Shown piece after piece: positions 1 to 7,533 of a stretch of DNA of 64,000 bases; the first letter of the stretch is position 1; each line of letters begins with the position of its first letter. This DNA is from Paenibacillus macerans (lineage in GTDB: Bacteria > Bacillota > Bacilli > Paenibacillales > Paenibacillaceae). A program made the translations under genes and the position numbers. The notes beneath the pieces were generated by a model. It was not told where the DNA came from and searched no databases. It saw only the letters and a program-made list of their open reading frames with translations. The stretch covers positions 806,001 to 870,000 of the forward strand of contig NZ_UGSI01000001.1 of NCBI RefSeq assembly GCF_900454495.1, in the 5' to 3' direction.

Positions 1-69
1 CGGCTCCTATTAGGAAGGAATCCTGGTTCTTATCGAAGTATTTTCCTTCATTTCGGATGAGGTGATCCC

Positions 70-399
70 ATGAATATGAAACCCGTGGAATTGCAAATCG
101 CGGTCCCGCGTACCAGCGAAGCCGGCCGCGTTCAGCATGATCAGCAGCATCGCCCTCTTCTCGATCAGAATCTGCTTTCGCAGCAAGCCGTCAAAACCGG
201 GGAAGCGGACCGCCAGCGGACCGCTGAAATGGACGAGAGCAACCGCAATAAGAATGTAAGGCGGGAAGGAAATGGCTCCTCCGGCCAGGAGCAGGAACCG
301 GAACGCGGGTCCGGCGGCAAACCGGATGAGCCGGAGACGAAGCCGGAGCACTTGGCCGAGCATCCGTATAAAGGGCGGCATATCGATTTCTCTCTGTAA
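70..399 (+). CDS. Small hydrophilic protein of the flagellar/swarming gene tail (unknown function)
   Basis: A 109-residue, very hydrophilic protein with no membrane segment or signal peptide. The middle is rich in Gln, Glu, Arg and Gly and looks disordered. The two ends look more ordered: an N-terminal stretch VELQIAVPRTSEAG and a C-terminal HPYKGRHIDFSL. A GAGGTGA Shine-Dalgarno site at 59-65 fixes the ATG. The frame has typical codon use and is followed by a SwrB-like gene and rpsB, so upstream (outside the window) I would expect sigD and chemotaxis genes, as in Bacillus. That is inferred from gene order only. I do not recognise a domain and give no function. Confidence 0.65.
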   Translation: MNMKPVELQIAVPRTSEAGRVQHDQQHRPLLDQNLLSQQAVKTGEADRQRTAEMDESNRNKNVRREGNGSSGQEQEPERGSGGKPDEPETKPEHLAEHPYKGRHIDFSL

Positions 400-489
400 T
401 TCGGGGAACTTACTTCAGGGATCGGGCGAGGATGCAAGCCGGCCTTAAGTTAGGCACTTCAATTCAACAGCAAAAAGGTGAGGATTACA

Positions 490-1113
490 TTGTCATTTGG
501 AGACCCCTGGTTCTATGTTGTACTTCTGGGGGCGGCGGCGCTTGTATACGCCCTGCTATTGCCGGGACGCCAAGCCTCAAGCCCGAAGAACGACGCGGCG
601 AAAGAGATGGAAGCCACGCTGGAACAATACATGTCGGAAATCGAAAGAGAAAATCAGGAGCTTATCGATTTGGTGTCCCAGATGAAACAGGAGTTTGCCT
701 CCAAACAGCTGGCCCAGCAGGAGCAGATCGCCGAGCTGCGCAAGCGGCTTAGCGATGTGGAGTTTTCGGCCCGGCAGAGCGAAGCGCGCTTGGAAAGCTT
801 GGCGACTTCCGCAGGGGAGAACGTCTCCGCCGTTTCCGTTCCGGCAGCAGCCGCGGCGGAAGCAAGCTTGACGATCGCAAGCGCCGCCGTTTCCGGACAA
901 GCTTCCGAACCGGCCGCGCTTGCGGCCGGGCCCGCCCCGGAACCGGCGTCTGCACCGGAGGATGACGGAGATCATGTCCGCGGCAGGTATCCGGAACTGT
1001 TTGACTTATATGAAAAAGGAAAGTCGATCGACATGATCGCAAAGTCGACGGGACTTCAACGGGGCGAGGTGCAGCTCATCCTGCAGTTGGCCAAAAAGGA
1101 GGAGTCCCGATGA
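490..1113 (+). CDS. SwrB-like membrane-anchored coiled-coil protein (DUF6115 type)
   Basis: About 207 residues. One N-terminal membrane segment (roughly residues 7-24, from PWFYVVLLGAAALVYALLL) is followed by a charged coiled coil (about residues 35-95), an Ala/Pro/Glu linker, and a C-terminal helix-turn-helix-like segment (YPELFDLYEKGKSIDMIAKS onward). This architecture and the place just ahead of rpsB match B. subtilis SwrB/YlxL, which promotes assembly of the flagellar export gate and thereby SigD activity. A GTG at 478 is also in frame, but AAAGGTGAGG at 474-483 covers it, so the TTG at 490 is the better start. The next gene overlaps by ATGA. Family assignment comes from architecture and synteny; the exact role here is inferred. 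Confidence 0.7.
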   Translation: MSFGDPWFYVVLLGAAALVYALLLPGRQASSPKNDAAKEMEATLEQYMSEIERENQELIDLVSQMKQEFASKQLAQQEQIAELRKRLSDVEFSARQSEARLESLATSAGENVSAVSVPAAAAAEASLTIASAAVSGQASEPAALAAGPAPEPASAPEDDGDHVRGRYPELFDLYEKGKSIDMIAKSTGLQRGEVQLILQLAKKEESR

Positions 1114-1715
1114 TTAAAAACCGCCATTTTATGCTGGGGCTTGGCTGCGGTCTGATTGCCGGAGCGCTCCTTTTGCAGTTGATGATCCTTGGACAAGGGG
1201 GCGGCAAGATTTATACGGCGGAGCAGGTGAAGCAAGCCGCCGAACAACTCGGCCTGAAAGTTGTCGCTGCGGATGAAGAGTTGCTGACCGAAGAGCAGTG
1301 GCAGGAGAAAGCCGGCACCGGCCAGGAGGATGGGGGAGAAGGAGTTGAGCCGGATGTTCCGGCGTCACCCAAGAATCCCGATGCTCCGCAAGCTCCGGCC
1401 GCGCCGGCCAAGCCGAGCTCGGCAGAAAACAAGCCGCCGGCAAGCGCGGATGCGGAGAAGCCGCAAACGCCCGCTAAGCCGGCCAAGCCCGCGGCGGTTT
1501 CCGTCGAGTACAAAATCGCTTACGGCAGCACGCTTGCCGGCGTGGCGGAAGGCTTGTATAAGGCCGGCGTGATTACGGAGAAGGAAGCTTTTTTGAAGGC
1601 GGCCAAAGCGAAAAAAATCAATAACAAAATCCGAACCGGAACGTACACGTTTACCGAGGGTGAAGATTACGACTCGATTATTGCCAAAATTTCGCCAAAG
1701 GCTTCGGGAAAATAA
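1110..1715 (+). CDS. Membrane-anchored protein with a YceG/MltG-like N-terminal (LysM-like) module
   Basis: 201 residues. An N-terminal transmembrane anchor (about residues 7-28) is followed by a short folded segment, a long Pro/Ala/Lys linker (about 75-130), and a C-terminal module of about 70 residues (YGSTLAGVAEGLYKAGVIT then KINNKIRTGTYTF). That module resembles the small N-terminal domain of endolytic transglycosylase MltG. The catalytic lytic-transglycosylase domain is absent, so the protein may bind peptidoglycan or be a scaffold rather than cut glycan. The AAAAAGGAGGAG site at 1094-1105 and a 4-nt ATGA overlap with the previous gene show translational coupling. A terminator follows at 1734. 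Confidence 0.6.
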   Translation: MIKNRHFMLGLGCGLIAGALLLQLMILGQGGGKIYTAEQVKQAAEQLGLKVVAADEELLTEEQWQEKAGTGQEDGGEGVEPDVPASPKNPDAPQAPAAPAKPSSAENKPPASADAEKPQTPAKPAKPAAVSVEYKIAYGSTLAGVAEGLYKAGVITEKEAFLKAAKAKKINNKIRTGTYTFTEGEDYDSIIAKISPKASGK

Positions 1716-1733
1716 ACCGGAGCCCATCCGCAA

Positions 1734-1755
1734 GGCACCGAAAGGTGCCTTTTTC
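1734..1755 (+). terminator. Intrinsic terminator closing the flagellar-tail operon
   Basis: GGCACC-GAAA-GGTGCC, a 6-bp GC-rich stem with a GAAA loop, is followed at once by TTTTT. It lies 19 nt after the stop of the MltG-like gene and before the rpsB promoter, so it separates the two transcription units. Confidence 0.85.
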
Positions 1756-1795
1756 GCGTGTACTCGTCCGAAAGGCGAAATAAGGGAAACATCGG

Positions 1796-1824
1796 TTGCA
1801 TCCGTTTTTCACTTATGGTATATT
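1796..1824 (+). promoter_or_regulatory. SigA promoter for rpsB (extended -10)
   Basis: TTGCAT (1796-1801), a 17-bp spacer and TATATT (1819-1824), with TGG just upstream of the -10 as an extended -10. It is the only good promoter between the terminator at 1734 and rpsB. The transcript would carry a leader of about 315 nt that contains the structured repeat at 1887-2063. Confidence 0.7.
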
Positions 1825-1886
1825 AATTCACGGTGTTATAACGCACGCCGGCTGATTTCGACAAGGGTGCTCTCTCAATAAAATGT

Positions 1887-2063
1887 GTGTTCAAAAAGGT
1901 TGGTTTTCAGCACCGAGAAGGTTGGATGAAGCCAGGGACGAAAGGAGCGGAGCGTACGTTTTGGGTACGTGAGCAACGGAAGGCCCGGCTGAATTCAAGA
2001 TTCGACGTCGAATCCGCTTCTTGACCTTCTTCGTGATCAAAAGCGGACTTTTTGAACTACCTC
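1887..2063 (+). repeat. Modular hairpin repeat, copy A (rpsB leader)
   Basis: First copy of the main intergenic repeat family, in forward orientation. The ends GTTCAAAAAG (1889) and GACTTTTTGAACTACCTC (2046-2063) are inverted repeats. Inside are the hairpin CGTAC-GTTTTGG-GTACG (1953-1969) and the perfect palindrome ATTCGACGTCGAAT (2000-2013). This copy lacks the two optional hairpin modules seen in copies F and G. It lies downstream of the rpsB promoter and should therefore be transcribed as part of the rpsB 5' UTR. Confidence 0.85.
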
Positions 2064-2144
2064 TTTAAGCAAGGGAGTCTTGTCGGGAAATGAAACCTGC
2101 GGAGGAAGCATCATAAAAAAACCAAACTTAGGAGGTGCGTGAAG

Positions 2145-2843
2145 ATGGCAGTAATCTCCATGAAACAACTGCTTGAAGCAGGCGTTCACTTCGGTCACCA
2201 GACTCGTCGCTGGAACCCGAAAATGGATCGTTATATCTTCACCGAAAGAAACGGCATTTACATTATCGACCTGCAAAAAACGGTCAAGAAAGTCGAAGAA
2301 GCTTACAACTTCGTAAAAAGCATTGCGGAAGAGAACGGAACCATTCTGTTCGTGGGCACGAAGAAACAAGCTCAAGATTCCGTGAAAGAAGAAGCGGAAC
2401 GCGCTGGCCAATTCTACATTAATCAACGCTGGCTGGGCGGTACTTTGACTAACTTCCAAACGATTCAGAAACGGATCGACCGTCTGAAACAATTGGAAAC
2501 TTGGGAAGAAGACGGTACGTTTACCGTATTGCCGAAAAAAGAAGTTATCATTCTCCGCAAGGAGAAAGAACGTCTTGAGAAATTCCTCGGCGGGATCAAG
2601 AACATGAAAGGCCTGCCAAGCGCTTTGTTCGTCATCGACCCGCGCAAAGAGCGCATTGCGGTTGCGGAAGCCCGCAAACTTGGCATCCCGATCGTAGGTA
2701 TCGTTGATACCAACTGCGATCCGGACGAAATCGACTACGTCATTCCGGGCAACGACGACGCGATCCGCGCGGTTAAACTGTTGACCAGCAAAATGGCGGA
2801 CGCCGTGATCGAAGCTAACCAAGGCGAACAAACGACGGCGTAA
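2145..2843 (+). CDS. rpsB: 30S ribosomal protein S2
   Basis: 232 residues, normal S2 length. It begins MAVISMKQLLEAGVHFGHQT, the S2 N-terminal signature, and contains the conserved DPRKERIAVAEARKLGIP block. S2 binds late to the 30S head/platform and contacts S1 and the 16S rRNA. A GTG at 2139 is in frame, but the GGAGGTG at 2131-2137 is correctly spaced for the ATG at 2145. The gene has its own promoter, a long leader containing repeat copy A and a terminator at 2881, so tsf is at least partly separated from it. rpsB-tsf adjacency is nearly universal in bacteria. Confidence 0.98.
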   Translation: MAVISMKQLLEAGVHFGHQTRRWNPKMDRYIFTERNGIYIIDLQKTVKKVEEAYNFVKSIAEENGTILFVGTKKQAQDSVKEEAERAGQFYINQRWLGGTLTNFQTIQKRIDRLKQLETWEEDGTFTVLPKKEVIILRKEKERLEKFLGGIKNMKGLPSALFVIDPRKERIAVAEARKLGIPIVGIVDTNCDPDEIDYVIPGNDDAIRAVKLLTSKMADAVIEANQGEQTTA

Positions 2844-2880
2844 GCGGCTAATTGCCGACAATAAGCGATAAATTAAATGA

Positions 2881-2925
2881 AAAGGGTGGTTGGTAGGTGT
2901 CAAACCTCTCACTACCCTTTTTTTA
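2881..2925 (+). terminator. Intrinsic terminator after rpsB
   Basis: A long stem, AAAAGGGT ... ACCCTT with an inner AGGT/ACCT pairing, is followed by a T-run to 2925. It directly precedes repeat copy B, so tsf expression needs readthrough or a promoter inside the repeat. Confidence 0.75.
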
Positions 2926-2928
2926 AAG

Positions 2929-3105
2929 AGGAAGTTTAAAAATCGGATTTTGATCACGAAGATATTTCGTGGGAGAGATTTCGGCGTCGAATCTTGAACT
3001 TGGGCCGGGATCTCCGGTGCTCACGTAGGCCTTACCTACGCTCCGCTCCTCAATCCCTGGTTTCGTCCAACCTTCTCGGTGCTGAAAACCCGATTTTTAA
3101 ACCTT
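2929..3105 (-). repeat. Modular hairpin repeat, copy B (rpsB-tsf spacer)
   Basis: Same family as copy A but in the opposite orientation. The terminal stem differs from copy A and is still self-complementary: GTTTAAAAATCGG at the left end, CCGATTTTTAAAC at the right. The internal hairpin is CGTAGG-CCTTA-CCTACG (3024-3040) in place of the CGTAC/GTACG of copy A, so base changes are compensated. A short extra fragment, AGTTTAAAATCGGCTTTTGA, follows at about 3119-3138. No gene is visible in the 326-nt spacer. Confidence 0.85.
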
Positions 3106-3169
3106 GATTTTAAAGAGAAGTTTAAAATCGGCTTTTGATTTTTATAACAATAACGGAGGGAATTAAACA

Positions 3170-3820
3170 ATGGCTGTTGACGCTAAAACGGTTAAAGAAC
3201 TACGTGAAAAAACGGGCGCAGGGATGCTCGATTGCAAAAAAGCGCTGGAGGAAGCCGGCGGCGATCTGACGAAGGCGATCGAGTTGCTTCGCGAAAAAGG
3301 TCTTGCCGCTGCCGCCAATAAAGCTGGCCGCATCGCTACGGAAGGCGTGGTTGAGTCTTACATACACGCCGGCGGACGGATCGGGGTTTTGGTGGAAATC
3401 AACTGTGAAACCGACTTCGTTGCCAAAACGGATCAATTTAAAGATTTCGCCCGCGATATCGCCATGCATATCGCTGCGATGAGCCCGCGTTACGTTCGCC
3501 GCGAAGAAGTGCCGCAGGAAGAAATCGAAAAGGAAAAGGAAATTTTAAAGGCACAAGCCCTTAACGAAGGCAAACCGGAAAAAATCGTGGAAAAAATGGT
3601 GGAAGGCCGCATCGGCAAATATTTCGAAGAGTTCTGTTTGCTGGAGCAAGCTTTCGTTAAAGACCCGGACAAAACGATCTCCCAGCTGGTTAATGAAAAA
3701 ATCAGCACGATCGGCGAAAACATTTCCATCCGCCGCTTCGTTCGTTATGAACTTGGCGAAGGTATGGAGAAGAAAGTGGACAACTTCGTAGAAGAAGTAA
3801 TGTCCCAAGTAAATAAATAA
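3170..3820 (+). CDS. tsf: Elongation factor Ts (short form)
   Basis: 216 residues; nucleotide-exchange factor that releases GDP from EF-Tu. The N-terminal UBA-like domain (VKELREKTGAGMLDCKKALE) is intact, and CETDFVAK marks the EF-Tu-contacting core. B. subtilis EF-Ts is about 290 residues with two core subdomains. Here sequence resembling the start of the second (HAGGRIGVL) runs straight into ETDFVA and then into ARDIAMHIAAMSPRY, so only one core subdomain remains, as in the short Thermus-type factor. The ATG follows CGGAGGGA. A terminator lies at 3853. Confidence 0.97.
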   Translation: MAVDAKTVKELREKTGAGMLDCKKALEEAGGDLTKAIELLREKGLAAAANKAGRIATEGVVESYIHAGGRIGVLVEINCETDFVAKTDQFKDFARDIAMHIAAMSPRYVRREEVPQEEIEKEKEILKAQALNEGKPEKIVEKMVEGRIGKYFEEFCLLEQAFVKDPDKTISQLVNEKISTIGENISIRRFVRYELGEGMEKKVDNFVEEVMSQVNK

Positions 3821-3852
3821 TCTAAAGACCAATCATAAACGCAAGGAAAGTT

Positions 3853-3878
3853 GGAACACGCCGTGTTCCTTCTTTTTT
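3853..3878 (+). terminator. Intrinsic terminator after tsf
   Basis: GGAACAC-GCC-GTGTTCC, a perfect 7-bp stem with a 3-nt loop, followed by TTCTTTTTT. It separates tsf from pyrH; I see no convincing SigA promoter for pyrH in the remaining 70 nt. Confidence 0.85.
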
Positions 3879-3949
3879 AAGATCAAAGGCGTTGGTAGAC
3901 GTTTTTCTTTATTGTTTGTCGCGAATGAGTTCGATGTGGAGGTATACAT

Positions 3950-4678
3950 TTGGAACAGCCAGTGTTTAAACGTGTTGTATTAAAGGTCAGTGGGGAGTCG
4001 CTTGCCGGTCAAAACGGGTACGGTATCGACGCCGACACCATTTCATCCATCGCCGAACAGGTCAAGGAAGTGGTGGAACTGGGCGTTCAGGTAGCGATCG
4101 TTTGCGGCGGGGGCAATATTTGGCGCGGAATTGCCGGGAGCGCCAAGGGCATTGACCGGGCTACGGCCGATTACATGGGCATGCTCGCGACGGTGATGAA
4201 TTCCCTGGCCCTGCAGGACGCGCTGGAGCAGATCGGGGTTCCGACCCGGGTGCAAACGTCCATCGCGATGCAGCAAATCGCCGAACCTTATATCCGGCGC
4301 CGGGCGATTCGTCACTTGGAGAAAGGCCGGGTCGTCATCTTTGCCGCCGGCACGGGCAATCCGTTTTTCTCTACGGACACGACTGCTGCGCTGCGCGCCG
4401 CCGAGATCGAAGCGGAAGTGATCCTCATGGCGAAAAATAAAGTGGACGGTGTTTATTCCGCCGATCCGTTTGTAGATCCGAATGCGGTGAAGTACGAATC
4501 CCTCACTTATTTGGATGTGCTGAACAAAAACTTAGGTGTTATGGACTCCACGGCTTCATCGCTGTGTATGGACAATGACATTCCGCTGATCGTGTTTGCC
4601 ATTACGGAACAAGGAAACATTAAGCGGGTCGTGCTCGGTGAAAAAATCGGGACGATCGTTAAAGGGAGTGTTGAATAA
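3950..4678 (+). CDS. pyrH: UMP kinase
   Basis: 242 residues, amino-acid-kinase fold. It phosphorylates UMP to UDP in pyrimidine nucleotide synthesis; in bacteria it is a hexamer regulated by GTP and UTP. Visible motifs are KVSGESLAG (phosphate binding), CGGGNIWRG, and GTGNPFFSTDTTAALRAAE near the nucleotide site. The start is TTG at 3950, 6 nt after GGAGGT. Its stop overlaps the frr start as TAATG, so the two are translationally coupled. Order tsf-pyrH-frr-uppS is the usual one. Confidence 0.97.
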   Translation: MEQPVFKRVVLKVSGESLAGQNGYGIDADTISSIAEQVKEVVELGVQVAIVCGGGNIWRGIAGSAKGIDRATADYMGMLATVMNSLALQDALEQIGVPTRVQTSIAMQQIAEPYIRRRAIRHLEKGRVVIFAAGTGNPFFSTDTTAALRAAEIEAEVILMAKNKVDGVYSADPFVDPNAVKYESLTYLDVLNKNLGVMDSTASSLCMDNDIPLIVFAITEQGNIKRVVLGEKIGTIVKGSVE

Positions 4679-5232
4679 TGCCACAGTCAGTTAAAAAGCA
4701 TGCCGAAGAACGCATGGACAAAGCAATCCAGGCGCTGAAAAGAGATCTTGCGACGCTGCGTGCGGGAAGAGCAACTCCATCGCTTTTGGATCGCATTCAG
4801 GTGGAGTATTACGGGGCGCCGACTCCGGTCAATCAATTGGCCAACATCAATACGCCGGATTCCCGGACATTGTTGATCCAGCCTTGGGACAAATCATCGC
4901 TGTCCGATATCGAACGCGCGATCCAAAAATCCGATCTCGGGCTGACCCCGGCGAATGACGGATCGTCCATCCGGTTGACGATTCCGCCGTTGACGGAGGA
5001 ACGCCGCATTGAACTCGTGAAGATGACGAAGAAGCATGGAGAAGAGGCGAAAGTCGCCATCCGCAACATTCGCCGCGATGCCAACGACGAGATCAAGAAG
5101 CTGGAGAAAACGGATATTTCGGAAGACGAGTCGCGCCGGCATCAAGAGGATATTCAGAAAACGACGGATAAATACATCGCGGAAGTAGATAAGGTTCTTG
5201 CTGCGAAAGAGAAAGAGATTATGGAAGTTTAA
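4678..5232 (+). CDS. frr: Ribosome recycling factor
   Basis: 184 residues, the standard RRF length. With EF-G it splits post-termination 70S ribosomes. The sequence shows the RRF core LATLRAGRATPSLLDRIQVE, the hinge region around PVNQLANI and the long C-terminal helix rich in Lys and Glu. It starts inside the pyrH stop codon (TAATG). A terminator-like hairpin begins at its own stop codon and lies before uppS. Confidence 0.98.
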   Translation: MPQSVKKHAEERMDKAIQALKRDLATLRAGRATPSLLDRIQVEYYGAPTPVNQLANINTPDSRTLLIQPWDKSSLSDIERAIQKSDLGLTPANDGSSIRLTIPPLTEERRIELVKMTKKHGEEAKVAIRNIRRDANDEIKKLEKTDISEDESRRHQEDIQKTTDKYIAEVDKVLAAKEKEIMEV

Positions 5233-5280
5233 GAGACGATAAGCGGCCCCTCCTTTTACGGTGGGGTTTTGTCTCTTTTT
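5231..5280 (+). terminator. Intrinsic terminator after frr
   Basis: AAGAGAC (5231) pairs with GTCTCTT (5271-5277), with an inner CCCC/GGGG stem, and a TTTTT tail follows. uppS starts only about 25 nt later, so uppS and cdsA probably depend on partial readthrough. Confidence 0.7.
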
Positions 5281-5303
5281 CATCATCGGCTGGAGGAAAA
5301 GGA

Positions 5304-6071
5304 ATGATCAAGTTATTTCAACCCTGGTGGAAAAAAAAGCAGCGTCCGGCGTCTGTTGTTTTAGCTCCCGACAACATTCCAAAGCATGTGGCCATCATTA
5401 TGGACGGGAACGGGCGTTGGGCGCGCAGGCTTGGTTTGCCGCGAATCGTCGGACATCGTACAGGTATGAAAGCCGTCAAGCGTGCGACGATTGCGGCTGA
5501 CGAACTTGGCATTTCCGTTTTAACGCTGTATGCTTTCTCGACGGAAAATTGGAAACGGCCGAAGGATGAAGTCGATTTTCTAATGTCGCTTCCGCAGGAA
5601 TTTTTGGCGATTGAGCTTGACGAGTTGATTGAAAAAAATGTCCGGGTGCGAATGATGGGATACACGGACATGCTGCCTCCCCATACGATAGCCGCCATGG
5701 AAGAAGCGACCGAGCGTACAAAACACAATACCGGACTTATTTTGAATTTTGCCCTGAATTACGGCGGCCGCCGCGAAATTGCCGAGAGCGTCAAAGCCGT
5801 TGCCAGGCTTGTGCAGAACGGTGAGCTGTCTGTGGAAGACATTACCCCCGATTCGATTGATAGCCATTTGCTATCGGCGGGGCTGCCTGAGCCGGATCTG
5901 CTCATCCGGACCGGAGGCGAACTGCGGCTCAGCAACTTTATGCTTTGGCAAACGGCTTACAGCGAACTGTGGTTCACGGATGTTTACTGGCCGGAATTCA
6001 AGCAGGAGCATTTGATCGAAGCGGTGGCCGAATATCAGCGGCGCACGCGGCGCTACGGCGGATTAAGCTAG
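5304..6071 (+). CDS. uppS: Undecaprenyl diphosphate synthase (cis-prenyltransferase)
   Basis: 255 residues. It condenses farnesyl diphosphate with eight isopentenyl units to make the C55 lipid carrier for peptidoglycan and teichoic acid. Signatures are IIMDGNGRWARRLG (catalytic Asp at about residue 34), GHRTGMKAVK, YAFSTENWKRP and the C-terminal LLIRTGGELRLSNFMLWQ. The ATG follows TGGAGGAAAAGG. The product feeds the wall, and the neighbour cdsA feeds phospholipid synthesis. Confidence 0.98.
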   Translation: MIKLFQPWWKKKQRPASVVLAPDNIPKHVAIIMDGNGRWARRLGLPRIVGHRTGMKAVKRATIAADELGISVLTLYAFSTENWKRPKDEVDFLMSLPQEFLAIELDELIEKNVRVRMMGYTDMLPPHTIAAMEEATERTKHNTGLILNFALNYGGRREIAESVKAVARLVQNGELSVEDITPDSIDSHLLSAGLPEPDLLIRTGGELRLSNFMLWQTAYSELWFTDVYWPEFKQEHLIEAVAEYQRRTRRYGGLS

Positions 6072-6090
6072 CGATGGAAGGTGTAAACTC

Positions 6091-6888
6091 TTGAAACAGC
6101 GGTTGATTACAGGGATCGTCGCCGGCGGTTTTTTTCTGGGCATGTGCTGGCTGGGCGGACTAACCTATCATGTACTCATCTTAATAATGGCTCTGATCGG
6201 CTACTATGAATTCGTCCGTATGACCGGGCTGCCGGCGTTTGGCGGAACCGCCGTTTTGGGATATTTGAGCGTTTTGTATTTGGGTTTTCCTTGGACTCTT
6301 TTACAAATCCCCATGCCGCTCCCGACCTTGGCGATCCTATGGCTGCTGATGCTTCTGTTTTTGGCGGTGACGGTGACTTCCAAAAACGAGGTTCCGATCG
6401 CTCAAGCCGCGCTGCTGTTTCTGGGCGCCGTTTACATCGGAATCGGGTTTGCATCGATCGCTGAGACGCGCAGCACGCCGGACGGCCACGGGCTGTTTTG
6501 GACATTGCTGCTGCTGGCTGCGATTTGGAGCAGTGACGCCGGGGCTTATTTCACCGGCCGCCGGTTTGGAAAGAGCAAGCTGTGGCCGGCTATCAGTCCG
6601 AACAAGACGGTTGAGGGAGCGCTTGGCGGAGTAGCGTTGGCGGTGATCGTTGCGGTCGTTTTTGCCGTGATTTCCGGCGGCTTGTTAAGTATTGGACGAG
6701 CTGCGGCGGTTGGGGTATCCGCCGCCGTCGTCGGACAATTCGGCGATTTGATTCAGTCTGCCTACAAACGTGTATACGGTGTTAAGGATACGGGGAAGCT
6801 GCTGCCCGGTCATGGCGGGATTTTGGACCGCTGCGACAGTTGGATTGTGGTGTTCCCATTCATACATATCCTTTCTCTCCTCCCGTAG
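6091..6888 (+). CDS. cdsA: Phosphatidate cytidylyltransferase (CDP-diglyceride synthase)
   Basis: 265 residues, an integral membrane protein with about eight hydrophobic helices. It makes CDP-diacylglycerol from phosphatidate and CTP. The C-terminal CdsA signature is present: SAYKRVYGVKDTGKLLPGHG followed by GILDRCDS. A Cys stands where most members have an aliphatic residue in DR-x-DS. The start is TTG at 6091 after GGAAGGTG. The last base of the TAG stop is also the first base of the terminal repeat of copy C. pgsA further along the window uses its product. Confidence 0.95.
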   Translation: MKQRLITGIVAGGFFLGMCWLGGLTYHVLILIMALIGYYEFVRMTGLPAFGGTAVLGYLSVLYLGFPWTLLQIPMPLPTLAILWLLMLLFLAVTVTSKNEVPIAQAALLFLGAVYIGIGFASIAETRSTPDGHGLFWTLLLLAAIWSSDAGAYFTGRRFGKSKLWPAISPNKTVEGALGGVALAVIVAVVFAVISGGLLSIGRAAAVGVSAAVVGQFGDLIQSAYKRVYGVKDTGKLLPGHGGILDRCDSWIVVFPFIHILSLLP

Positions 6889-7480
6889 AGGTAGTTTAAA
6901 AATCGGCTTTTGTTTACGAGGCAAGAACTAGTAGACGGTTCTGAGAAATAACGTCAGTATGATGGTAAGTGAAGAATTGAGAAAACGGCAAAATAGTCTT
7001 TTGAAAATCCCGGGGACAACATAAAGGAAAAAAAGGGCGCTATTTCAGCCGATGTCCCCCATGTTGCGTGAAATAGAGGAGTTTTATGGCGCTATTTTCA
7101 CGATCTAGTGGCAAAAGGCAGCATTTTCGACCTGTTCATCGGAAATAAGACCCAAAAGTTCCCTTATGGTGATGAATTGGCTCAAATTCGGGAAATAGGC
7201 CCCTAAAGTTCCTCTATTTTATGGGGACGATGCTGAGCACAAGACTAATGTAGAATAAAGTGATCCATGGCCCCTGTCCGCAGATAAGCTATATTATTTC
7301 CGGATCATTCTGCTAGATGATGATTCGATATCGAATCTTGAACTCAGCCGGGCTTCCGTTGCTCACATAGGCTTTACCTATGCTGCGCTACTCAGTCCCT
7401 AGTTTCGCCCGACCTAAAGCGGTTTGAAAAAACGCACATCGGAAGCATATGCTTCGGTGCTGAAAAGCCGATTTTTAAAC
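6888..7480 (-). repeat. Modular hairpin repeat, copy C, split by an insertion
   Basis: Reverse-oriented copy. The left end GTTTAAAAATCGGC abuts the cdsA stop; the right end GCCGATTTTTAAAC ends at 7480. The two ends form a perfect 14-bp inverted repeat although they lie about 590 nt apart. Internal hairpins are CATAGG-CTTTA-CCTATG (7366-7382) and the palindrome ATTCGATATCGAAT (7323-7336). Both are altered from copies A and B with pairing kept. About 385 nt of unrelated sequence interrupts the element at roughly 6932-7316. Confidence 0.8.
6932..7316. other. AT-richer insertion inside repeat copy C, no gene seen
   Basis: No open frame with a ribosome site is visible. Pieces such as GCGCTATTT, GAAATAGAGGAGTTTTATGG and GGGAAATAGGCCCCTAAAG resemble, in reverse complement, parts of the second repeat family found after dut and recA, but the similarity is weak. 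It is best read as a nested, decayed repeat. Confidence 0.45.
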
Positions 7481-7533
7481 ATTGATTGAAATGAGTTTGA
7501 AAATCACAAAACTCCATTGTTTAGAGGTGCGAG

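Noticed and set aside
2929..3147. Possible pseudogene or extra ORF in the rpsB-tsf spacer
   Set aside because: No frame is conserved between this and the other copies; all six are non-coding.
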